Positions 27,650 to 35,239 of a stretch of DNA of 64,000 bases are shown here, piece after piece. Origin of the DNA: Herbaspirillum aquaticum (GTDB lineage Bacteria; Pseudomonadota; Gammaproteobacteria; Burkholderiales; Burkholderiaceae_D); assembly GCF_002213425.1 (NCBI RefSeq), contig NZ_NJGV01000009.1, positions 179,802-243,801 on the forward strand. The letters run 5' to 3'. A program made the position numbers and the translations under genes. Within the stretch, counting starts at the first letter, position 1. Each line of letters starts with the position of its first letter. Under the pieces are notes generated by a model. The model was not told the DNA's origin. It ran no database searches and worked only from the letters and a program-made list of their open reading frames with translations.

Positions 27650-28512
27650 CGCCCGGCGAACCGCAATCCGCCACCGATTACGATGACCGTACAAGTAGCG
27701 CAGTCAAGAAAGTCCTGATCGAAATCGGTCAGATCCTGGGAAGTTTCAAAGGCAAATTCGCCATCGTCGGCGGTGCGGTTCCGTGGCTGCTGCTGGGCAA
27801 TGACGATATGCCGCACGTGGGTACGGTGGATGTTGACCTGAGTCTTGACGCCGAAGCGCTGGGTGACGGCCAATACGCCACCCTGGTGGAAGCCTTGCAG
27901 GAACATGGGTATCAGCAGCGCCGGGACCTGCGCCGTTTCCAGTTGCTACGGCAGGTCCCCACCGAAGACGAAGGCGCGCCCATCGACATTATTGTCGACT
28001 TCCTCATGCCGCGCGATGCGGAGATCGTCAAGAACGTCCCGCCGCTCATCAGCGACTTCGCCGTGCAGCGCGCCGATGGTGCCGATCTTGCCCTGCGTTT
28101 TTATCAATGGGTTGCCATCAGCGGACCCATGCCGGCGGGCGGGACCAATCGGGTCGAGATCGCAGTGTGCTCGATCCCCGCCCTGCTGGCCATGAAAGGG
28201 CACGCCATCGAAGGACGCTACAAGCAGAAGGATGCCTACGATATCTACTATTGCGTCCGCAACTATCCGGGCGGTGCGGATGTGCTTGCCGAAGAATGCC
28301 GCGCCCTGTTGCATCATCCCGGCGCGGCAGCCGGTTACGGTTTCATTGACCGCAAATTCGACAGCGTCGACGGCTTCGGACCTACGTGTGTGCGCCGCTT
28401 CGTCGAGCAATCGCAGGTCCTTGGCCAACGCACACCTGACCAATGGCAACAAGATGCGTATGGGCAGATCGATGCCTGGCTGAGAGCGCTCGGCATCAGA
28501 GGGCCAGCGTAA
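27637..28512 (+). CDS. AbiEii-like nucleotidyltransferase (putative type IV toxin)
   Basis: The 291-residue protein has DNA polymerase beta-type nucleotidyltransferase features. Gly45-Gly46 lie in FAIVGGAVPWLLLG, Asp65 and Asp67 in TVDVDLSLD, and a possible third carboxylate is at Asp117 or Asp121 in IDIIVDF. The later motif KQKDAYDIYY resembles the lysine/aspartate motif of AbiEii-type toxins, which cap tRNA or otherwise block growth using nucleotides. Its ATG lies 13 bases before the antitoxin stop, so the pair is translationally coupled. Function as a toxin is inferred from the pairing and motifs only; a stand-alone regulatory pair is the alternative. Confidence 0.75.
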   Translation: MEKLTPGEPQSATDYDDRTSSAVKKVLIEIGQILGSFKGKFAIVGGAVPWLLLGNDDMPHVGTVDVDLSLDAEALGDGQYATLVEALQEHGYQQRRDLRRFQLLRQVPTEDEGAPIDIIVDFLMPRDAEIVKNVPPLISDFAVQRADGADLALRFYQWVAISGPMPAGGTNRVEIAVCSIPALLAMKGHAIEGRYKQKDAYDIYYCVRNYPGGADVLAEECRALLHHPGAAAGYGFIDRKFDSVDGFGPTCVRRFVEQSQVLGQRTPDQWQQDAYGQIDAWLRALGIRGPA

Positions 28513-28611
28513 TTCATCTGTGGAATCGATCAAGCTGATCTGAATAATCCATTTAACGAATGAATCAAAAACTGGCACAGTGACGATCTTTGCCATTCGC
28601 CAGACCTCCCC

Positions 28612-29784
28612 ATGCATCCAGGCAGCTCATCAGTACCCGCTTTCCACCCGCACCGCATCCGCAACGCCACACGTGCCACCATGGCGCAGTTCTTCGTCAA
28701 CGGGGCCACCTTCGCCACCTGGGGCATCCTGATTCCTTCGGTGAAGGATCGCTTCGCCCTGTCCGATGCCGTGCTGTCGCTGGCCATGCTGGCCGTGGCT
28801 GGGGGTGCCCTGCTGACCATGGGCCAGTCCGGCAAGTGGATCGCGCGGGTGGGCAGCGCGCGCGCCTTGCGCCAGGCCGGCATCCTTTATGCGGCCACGC
28901 TGCTGCTGATCCCGCTGGCACCGCAGTTCTGGATGCTGGTGGCGCTGCTGCTGGTGTTCGGCAGCGCCATGGCTGCCTTCGACGTGGCCATGTCGGTCCA
29001 GGCCGCGCTGGTGGAAAACGGCCGCAGCCGCCCCATCATGTCGACCCTGCATGCCATGTTCAGTATCGGCGGCATCGCCGGCTCGGCACTGGGCGCCCTG
29101 CCCGGCCTGTCGCCCCTGGCCCACGCCGCGCTGGTGGCGGTGGTGACGCTCTCGGTGGCCTTGTCCATCGGCCCCTTCGCCTTGCCCGACGATGCCCATG
29201 ATGAAACCGCAAGCACACCCGGGGCTGACAAATCCGCCCGCCGCATGGTGCTGGTGCTGGGCGTGATCTCCTTCCTGGCGCTCATGTGCGAAGGCGGCAT
29301 GTATGACTGGGCTGCCGTGTACATGCGCGACATCGCGCAATCGCCTGCGGCCTGGGTCAGCTACAGCTACGCCGCGTTTTCTACCGGCATGGCGGCCGGA
29401 CGGCTGACGGGCGACCGCATCCGTGCACGCATCGGTGGCCTGCGCACGCTGCTCTGGAGCGGGGTGGCGGGTGCTGCCGGCATCGCCCTGGCGGCGGCCT
29501 TGCCCACCCCCCTGGCGACCATGGCCGGCCTGCTGCTGGCCGGGCTGGGCATTGCCAACCTGATGCCGATCTTTTTCCTGGCCGCTGCGCGCGTGCCGGG
29601 CATGCCGGCCGCCGAGAGCATCGCTGCCGTGGCACGCTTCGCCTACGTCGGCATGCTGCTGGGGCCGGTATGCATCGGGGGCGTGGCCGAGCACCTGGGG
29701 CTGCGCGTGAGCTTCGTGGGGGTGGCGCTGGTGATGATGGTGGTGGCGCTGTTCGGGCCACGGGCGGTCAAACGCTTCATCTGA
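28612..29784 (+). CDS. MFS transporter
   Basis: The 390-residue membrane protein has about 12 hydrophobic segments and resembles the YbjJ-like MFS group. Visible are NGATFATWGILIPSVKDRF in the first helix, a loop with SGKWIARVGSARALR between helices 2 and 3, STLHAMFSIGGIAGSALGAL, and GRLTGDRIRARIGG before helix 8. The charged loop 6-7 (DDAHDETASTPGADKSARR) is as expected. The substrate is unknown. It starts 100 bases after the toxin gene; a closer in-frame ATG at 28681 would cut into the first helix. The glycosyltransferase gene follows after 77 bases. Confidence 0.85.
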   Translation: MHPGSSSVPAFHPHRIRNATRATMAQFFVNGATFATWGILIPSVKDRFALSDAVLSLAMLAVAGGALLTMGQSGKWIARVGSARALRQAGILYAATLLLIPLAPQFWMLVALLLVFGSAMAAFDVAMSVQAALVENGRSRPIMSTLHAMFSIGGIAGSALGALPGLSPLAHAALVAVVTLSVALSIGPFALPDDAHDETASTPGADKSARRMVLVLGVISFLALMCEGGMYDWAAVYMRDIAQSPAAWVSYSYAAFSTGMAAGRLTGDRIRARIGGLRTLLWSGVAGAAGIALAAALPTPLATMAGLLLAGLGIANLMPIFFLAAARVPGMPAAESIAAVARFAYVGMLLGPVCIGGVAEHLGLRVSFVGVALVMMVVALFGPRAVKRFI

Positions 29785-29861
29785 CGACGGCGAGGGCGAC
29801 GGAAATCGGCTACAGTGGCGCGCACCTGCAGCCTTCTTCATTTCGCCCCCCTAGCCACCCC

Positions 29862-31145
29862 ATGCCAGCACCTGTCCCCCGTGCTCCCCTGTTGATCCTC
29901 GCCACCACCGGCACCACCGGTGACATGCTGCCCTTCCTCTCGCTCGGTCTCGGCCTGCAAGCGCGGGGACATCGGGTGCTGATGGTGGTGCCGCGATTTC
30001 ATGCGGCCTTGTTCGAGCAGGCGGGACTATCCTGCCATCCCTTGGGCAGCGTGGAAGAATTCCAGGCCGTGCTGGCCAATCCGGACCTGTGGGATGAACG
30101 CAAGGGCTGGCAGGTCATCTGCCGCGCCGCCGCCCCCTATATCGATTGCCTGCACCAGCTGGTCACGCAATTGCCTGCCGAGGAGCAGTGCGTCATCCTC
30201 AGCCATCCCTTGCTGGTCCCGGCGGCGGACATCGCGCGTGCCGTGCGCCCCGGGCTGCGCATCGTGGCCACCTGTCTCGCGCCCTCCAACCTGTGCAGCA
30301 GCCACGACCTGCTGGCCATGGGATCGCTGCGCATTCCTGGCTGGGTACCGCTGTCCTGGCGCAAGACCTTGTGGTCACTGGCGCACCGCTGGATGATCGA
30401 TCCGCCCAGCCTGCCGGCACTCAATGCCGCACGGGCCAACCATGGACTGGCGCCGGTGGCGCATTTCTTTGCGCACGTGATGCAGGCACCGGATGCATCG
30501 CTGGGCTTGTTTCCGGACTGGTTCGGCGCGGTCCAGCCGGACTGGCCGCAGCCTTTCGTGAGCGGACAATTTCCGCCCCCTGCGGCGCCGTCGCCATCGG
30601 ACTGGACACCGGCCCTGCGGCAGTTTCTCGACGCTGGTCCGGCACCCGTCGTCTTTACGCCAGGCTCCGGCCACCAGCATGCCGCGCAGTTCTTCGCCAG
30701 CGCCGTAGAGGCCGCGCAGGCTCTTGGCCACCGCGCACTGCTGGTAACACGGCATCGTGAACAGGTACCGGCGGTCTTGCCCGAGGGCGTGCTGTGGCAG
30801 TCCTACGTGAGCTTCGATGCGCTGTTGCCGGGGGTGGCGGCCATCGTCCATCACGGCGGCATCGGCACCACTGCTGCTGCCTTGCGGGCAGGCGTGCCGC
30901 AGCTGGTGGTACCGTTTGCCTACGATCAGTTTGACAACGGCTATCGGGTACAGCGGCTGGGAACGGGTGATGTCCTGCCGGCCCGGCACATGTCGGCCAG
31001 TCGCTTGCAGCACAAGCTCAAGCCGCTGCTGCAGGCGTCGGCAGTGGTGCAGACCTGCCAGCGCATCGCCCGCTCAATGCGGGACGGTTCATCGGCTGAT
31101 GACATCGTTGCACAGGCCGAGCGGGCGCTCCTGCCCGCTCGCTGA
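29862..31145 (+). CDS. GT1-family glycosyltransferase
   Basis: From the ATG at 29862 the product has 427 residues. It shows the two Rossmann-like halves of GT-B enzymes of family 1 (UGT/rhamnosyltransferase-like): the N-terminal LATTGTTGDMLPFLSLGLGL with RGHRVLMVV, and the C-terminal nucleotide-sugar signature HHGGIGTTAAALRAGVPQLVV followed by DQFDNGYRVQRLG. Acceptor and donor are unknown; related proteins glycosylate lipids, hydroxy-fatty acids or small natural products. The gene stands alone between an MFS gene and a convergent LysR gene whose stop is one base away. No biosynthetic partner genes are visible. Confidence 0.85.
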   Translation: MPAPVPRAPLLILATTGTTGDMLPFLSLGLGLQARGHRVLMVVPRFHAALFEQAGLSCHPLGSVEEFQAVLANPDLWDERKGWQVICRAAAPYIDCLHQLVTQLPAEEQCVILSHPLLVPAADIARAVRPGLRIVATCLAPSNLCSSHDLLAMGSLRIPGWVPLSWRKTLWSLAHRWMIDPPSLPALNAARANHGLAPVAHFFAHVMQAPDASLGLFPDWFGAVQPDWPQPFVSGQFPPPAAPSPSDWTPALRQFLDAGPAPVVFTPGSGHQHAAQFFASAVEAAQALGHRALLVTRHREQVPAVLPEGVLWQSYVSFDALLPGVAAIVHHGGIGTTAAALRAGVPQLVVPFAYDQFDNGYRVQRLGTGDVLPARHMSASRLQHKLKPLLQASAVVQTCQRIARSMRDGSSADDIVAQAERALLPAR

Positions 31146-31146
31146 T

Positions 31147-32058
31147 TCAGGCCGATTCCTGCGCCCGCGCCTGCTCCATCAACAACTCCAGAAACGCCGC
31201 CGGTGCCGCATCCAGCACCAGCATGCCATTGCGGGCGGCGGCCTTGTGCGTGACCACCAGCTCCCAGCACAGCTCCACCCCGCGCAGCTTGACGCTGGCC
31301 AGCTTGCCGCGCCGCGCGTGGACCAGGTCGCGCGGCAGCAGGGCCACGCCCAGCCCGTGGCCCACCAGGTCAAGCAAGGTCACCAGGTCGCTGACCTCGA
31401 AGGCCACGCGACGCCGCAGGCCTGCTTCGGCAAAGCCGCGATCGACCAGGGCACGCGTGCCCAGCCCGGTTTCGAAATCGACGAAGCCCTCGCCGGCCAG
31501 TTGTTCCAATGTCACCGAACGCGCCTTGCCCAGGCGATGGCTGGGATGGCAGGCCAGTACCAGCTCATCGCAGGCGATGATGTGTTGCTGCAAGCCCTCC
31601 CCGCTTTCTTCGATGGGGAGGATGGCCAGGTCCAGCTGGCGGGCGTCGATCTTCTCGTTCAGTTCGCCCGCCGCGCCCTGGCACAGCCGCACCTCCACCG
31701 CCGGATGCCGACGGTGGAAACGCGCCAGCAACGCGGGCAGATCGACGAAGGACGGCAGGCTCTGTACCGTGCCGATGGAAAGCCGGCCGCGCCGCATGGC
31801 ATTGACATCGGCCACGTCGGTAGCGCCCTGCTCCAGCGCCGCCAGCGAACGGCGTGCGCTCTCCAGGAAAGCCTCGCCGGCCGCCGTCAGCTCCACCCGG
31901 CGCGTGGTGCGCACGAACAACGCTGCCGCCAGCTCTTCTTCCAGCAAGCGGATCGAGGAGGACAGCGCCGACTGCACCACATGGCAGCGCGTGGCCGCCC
32001 GGGTAAAACTTTTTTCTTCTGCCAGTGCGATGAATTGGCGCAGTTGCCTCAGTTCCAT
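31147..32058 (-). CDS. LysR-family transcriptional regulator
   Basis: The product has 303 residues from MELRQLRQF, the standard LysR N-terminus. The helix-turn-helix contains SFTRAATRCHVVQSALSSSIRLLEEEL, and the effector domain contains LSIGTVQSLPSFVDLPALL and LAILPIEESGEG. The open frame extends 15 codons further to 32103, a possible alternative start. It is tail-to-tail with the glycosyltransferase gene and divergent from methionine aminopeptidase. Its target is unknown; the adjacent glycosyltransferase and MFS genes are candidates. Confidence 0.85.
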   Translation of the reverse strand: MELRQLRQFIALAEEKSFTRAATRCHVVQSALSSSIRLLEEELAAALFVRTTRRVELTAAGEAFLESARRSLAALEQGATDVADVNAMRRGRLSIGTVQSLPSFVDLPALLARFHRRHPAVEVRLCQGAAGELNEKIDARQLDLAILPIEESGEGLQQHIIACDELVLACHPSHRLGKARSVTLEQLAGEGFVDFETGLGTRALVDRGFAEAGLRRRVAFEVSDLVTLLDLVGHGLGVALLPRDLVHARRGKLASVKLRGVELCWELVVTHKAAARNGMLVLDAAPAAFLELLMEQARAQESA

Positions 32059-32293
32059 GGGGTCCGTGTGGGTTGGTGATGCCGTTGGATTGATCGATGC
32101 CATGAATGAATCAGGCTGTTGGCATCGATTTTACTGACAAGTGCGCGCCAGCACGGCTGTGGAAAAAACTCTGCGTACTTCCTCGAAAAATCGCCATTAC
32201 CGGGGACCGATACGGCAGCCGTCTGCCAGCCCGGCTAAAATAGTCGCCCGAACGACCGCCGCGCACCGCGCGGCACCCACCGAACAGACAAGC

Positions 32294-33091
32294 ATGAGAA
32301 AAGTGAAGCTGCGCAACGCCGCAGAAATCGCCCAGGCCCGCGTGGCCGGGCAACTGGCGGCCGAAGTGCTGCACGTCGTGGCCGAGCACGTCAAGGCCGG
32401 CGTCACCACCGACGAACTGGACCGCATCTGCCATGACCACATCGTCAAGGTGCAGCAGGCTACCCCGGCCAACATCGGCTACCACGGCTTCCCCAAGACC
32501 ATCTGCAGTTCCGTCAACGACGTGATCTGTCACGGCATCCCCGGCGGCCAGGTGCTCAAGGATGGCGACATCATCAACATCGACGTGGCCGTCATCAAGG
32601 ATGGCTGGTACGGCGACTGCAGCCGCATGTACTTCGTAGGCTCCCCCAACGCCACCGCGCGCAAGCTGGTCAACACCACCTATGAGGCCATGTGCGCGGG
32701 CATCCGCGCGGTGCGCCCGGGTGCGACCCTGGGCGACGTCGGCCACGCCATCCAGACCGTGGCCCAGCGCGACGGCTTCTCGGTGGTGCGCGAATACTGC
32801 GGCCACGGCATCGGCACCATCTATCACGATGAACCGCAGGTGCTGCACTACGGCCAGCGCAACAGCGGCCTGCCGCTCAAGGAAGGCATGATCTTCACCA
32901 TCGAACCGATGTTGAACGCCGGCAAGCGGCACACCCGCCAGCTCGACGACGGCTGGACCGTATTGACTGCCGACGGCTCGCTGTCGGCCCAGTGGGAACA
33001 CATGGTGGTGGTCACCGCCAAGGGCTATGAAATCCTCACGCCCTGGCCGGAAGGCTGCGGCGACTATCCTTCCATCGCCACCCGCAACTGA
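32294..33091 (+). CDS. map: Methionine aminopeptidase, type I
   Basis: The 265-residue enzyme removes the initiator methionine from new proteins. The five metal ligands are recognisable: aspartates in NIDVAVIKDGWYGDCSRM, the histidine in CGHGIGTIYH, and glutamates in FTIEPML and QWEHMVVV. The start at 32294 gives the usual type I length; an upstream open extension of 51 codons is not conserved. It may be an extra copy, because the housekeeping map gene usually sits next to rpsB; that cannot be tested here. Confidence 0.94.
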   Translation: MRKVKLRNAAEIAQARVAGQLAAEVLHVVAEHVKAGVTTDELDRICHDHIVKVQQATPANIGYHGFPKTICSSVNDVICHGIPGGQVLKDGDIINIDVAVIKDGWYGDCSRMYFVGSPNATARKLVNTTYEAMCAGIRAVRPGATLGDVGHAIQTVAQRDGFSVVREYCGHGIGTIYHDEPQVLHYGQRNSGLPLKEGMIFTIEPMLNAGKRHTRQLDDGWTVLTADGSLSAQWEHMVVVTAKGYEILTPWPEGCGDYPSIATRN

Positions 33092-33117
33092 CCTGCGTAT
33101 CAATCCGGTGGCGGCTC

Positions 33118-33939
33118 TCAGCCTGCCACCACCTCGATGGGAAAGTCCGAGAACAGGTCCAGCTGATCCTGTTCCGGCGTCCCCCCCACCACGATCCCCG
33201 AAAATACTTCCAGCGTGCTGTAGAAGGCCGGACGAAACCGGCCCAGCTTGCTCTGGTCGATCACCACGTAGCACTGCGCCGCGCTGGCGATGGCGGCCTG
33301 CTTGATCGGCACTTCATGGAAGTTGGAACAGCTCACGCCGCGCCGCGCGTCCACCCCGCCCGCCGACAGGAAGGCCTTGTTCACGCCCAGCCGCCTCAGA
33401 TAGGCCACGCCCTCTTCGGAGGCAAACGAGGCCGATGACGGGTGATACAGCCCGCCCAGCAGGATCACCTGCGTATTGGGACGCTGGCTGACGATGTTGG
33501 CAATGTTCAGGGAATAACAAATCACGCTCAGGCCGATATCGACCGGCAAGGCCTCCGCCAGATGCGTCATGGTGGTGCCGCAGTCGATGAAGATGCTGTC
33601 CCCCTCCTGCACCCGCTGCGCCGCGCGCTGGCAGGCCAGGCGCTTGCGCTGCGCGTGCTGGTCGGCTTCGCGGTCGATCGAGTAGCGGTTCTCGCCAGCG
33701 CCGGGGCTGCTTTCCAGCACGTGGCCGCCAAGGCAGATCAGCGGCGAATCGTCAGCGGCCAGGTCGCGCCGCACCGTCATCACCGTCACCCCCAGCACCT
33801 CCGCAATGCGCGCCAGCGGCGTCGGGCCCTGCTCACGGATCATGTCCTGCATGCGCGAGAGCCGCTGGGCACGTGCGCGTTCGCCCAGCGTGGGTTGAGG
33901 GGCCGGCTTTCCGGGCGAAGTCGGGGTCATCGAAGCCAT
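33118..33939 (-). CDS. DeoR-family transcriptional regulator
   Basis: This 273-residue protein has the DeoR helix-turn-helix (RLSRMQDMIREQGPTPLARI, then VTVMTVRRDLAAD) and a sugar-phosphate-binding domain with FIDCGTTMTHLAEAL, VICYSLNIANIV and FLSAGGVDARRGVSC. The start MASMTP at 33939 has AGGAAA eight bases upstream; the open frame runs a further 62 codons into the divergent promoter and is rejected. It faces the deoC operon across 245 bases that hold several palindromes, so it very likely represses that operon until a sugar phosphate such as deoxyribose 5-phosphate is present. Confidence 0.9.
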   Translation of the reverse strand: MASMTPTSPGKPAPQPTLGERARAQRLSRMQDMIREQGPTPLARIAEVLGVTVMTVRRDLAADDSPLICLGGHVLESSPGAGENRYSIDREADQHAQRKRLACQRAAQRVQEGDSIFIDCGTTMTHLAEALPVDIGLSVICYSLNIANIVSQRPNTQVILLGGLYHPSSASFASEEGVAYLRRLGVNKAFLSAGGVDARRGVSCSNFHEVPIKQAAIASAAQCYVVIDQSKLGRFRPAFYSTLEVFSGIVVGGTPEQDQLDLFSDFPIEVVAG

Positions 33940-33998
33940 GAGGCGTTTTCCTGATCGGGAAATGTTGCAGATAAAAAAAGGTTGCGCATTAAAAGTTA

Positions 33999-34044
33999 TG
34001 GATGTAACGTTACAGCCATTAAATGTTATTTGCAAAACATTTAG
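33999..34044. promoter_or_regulatory. Candidate DeoR operators in the divergent region
   Basis: A 22-base palindrome with one mismatched pair spans 33999-34020 around the perfect core TGTAACGTTACA (34004-34015). Directly after it, TAAATGTT (34021-34028) and AACATTTA (34037-34044) form a second inverted repeat. Two copies of TAAAAGTTA (near 33991 and 34169) may be further half-sites. Confidence 0.6.
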
Positions 34045-34184
34045 CGCGTTGGGCCACATTGTAGCGAGGCCGGCGGACGGCGTCGATGCATGCAAGAGCC
34101 AAGCCTGACCCAGCGCAAGCAGCACATGGAAGAGACCTGCCCGTCGGCACCAGCCAACGGTAATTAACTAAAAGTTACGCAGCC

Positions 34185-35216
34185 ATGAACATGACCAGCA
34201 AGACCCCTTCCCTGCGCCGCGCGCAGGGCGAGGCCGACATCGTGCGTGAGGATAGCGCGAGCGCCGGCCATCCGCGCAACAGCGTGCAGCCCTATGACGC
34301 TGCCGCCTTCGAACATTTGCGCATCAACCTGAGCGCCGCTGAAAAGCGCGTGACCACCTTGAAGGGCCGCCGCTCGGTCAAGAAGGATGCGCAGGCTGCC
34401 TGGCTGCTCAAGGCCATCACCTGCATCGATCTGACCACGCTCTCCGGCGACGATACCCCGCAACGGGTGCGCCGCCTGTGCGCCAAGGCCGCCAATCCGG
34501 TACGCGCCGATCTGCTGGAAGCGCTGGGCATGCAGGCACGCGGGCTGACCACGGGTGCGGTGTGCGTCTATCACCGCTTCGTGAAGACGGCGGTGGAAGC
34601 GCTGGAGGGAAAGAATATTCCGGTGGCGGCGGTATCGACGGGATTTCCGGCAGGTCTCAATCCGCACGCACTGAAGCTCAAGGAAATCGAAGCCTCGGTG
34701 CGCGACGGTGCTGCCGAAATCGACATCGTCATCACCCGCGAACACGTGCTCACCGGCAACTGGGAGGCGCTCCATCGCGAGATGCGCGACTTCCGCCAGG
34801 CCTGTGGCGAAGCCCACGTCAAGGCCATCCTCGCCACCGGCGAACTGAAGACCCTGCGCAACGTCGCCAAGGCGTCGATGGTCTGCATGATGGCCGGGGC
34901 GGATTTCATCAAGACCTCCACCGGCAAGGAAAGCGTCAACGCCACGCCGCTGGTCTCGCTGGTGATGCTGCGCATGATCCGCCAGTACCAGGAGATGACC
35001 GGCATCAAGGTCGGCTACAAGCCCGCAGGCGGTGTGGCCACGGCCAAGGATGTCCTCGAATACCAGGTGCTGATGAAGGAGGAACTGGGTGACGACTGGC
35101 TGCAACCCGATCTGTTCCGCGTGGGGGCTTCCAGCCTGCTGGCCGACATCGAGCGCCAGCTGGAACACCACGTCACCGGCCGTTACTCCGCCTTCAACCG
35201 GCATGCCATCGGCTAA
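34185..35216 (+). CDS. deoC: Deoxyribose-phosphate aldolase, long form
   Basis: DeoC cleaves 2-deoxyribose 5-phosphate to acetaldehyde and glyceraldehyde 3-phosphate. Here it has 343 residues, about 80 more than E. coli DeoC, with an N-terminal extension like that of animal DERA. The Schiff-base lysine lies in GADFIKTSTGK, the proton-relay lysine in VGYKPAGGVAT and the aspartate in GAAEIDIVITRE. Other marks are TCIDLTTLSGDDTPQRVRRL and VAAVSTGFPAG. It is first in an operon of eight genes and divergent from the DeoR gene. Acetaldehyde formed would be oxidised by the next gene product. Confidence 0.93.
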   Translation: MNMTSKTPSLRRAQGEADIVREDSASAGHPRNSVQPYDAAAFEHLRINLSAAEKRVTTLKGRRSVKKDAQAAWLLKAITCIDLTTLSGDDTPQRVRRLCAKAANPVRADLLEALGMQARGLTTGAVCVYHRFVKTAVEALEGKNIPVAAVSTGFPAGLNPHALKLKEIEASVRDGAAEIDIVITREHVLTGNWEALHREMRDFRQACGEAHVKAILATGELKTLRNVAKASMVCMMAGADFIKTSTGKESVNATPLVSLVMLRMIRQYQEMTGIKVGYKPAGGVATAKDVLEYQVLMKEELGDDWLQPDLFRVGASSLLADIERQLEHHVTGRYSAFNRHAIG

Positions 35217-35239
35217 GCCACCCTGCACGGACAAGCACA

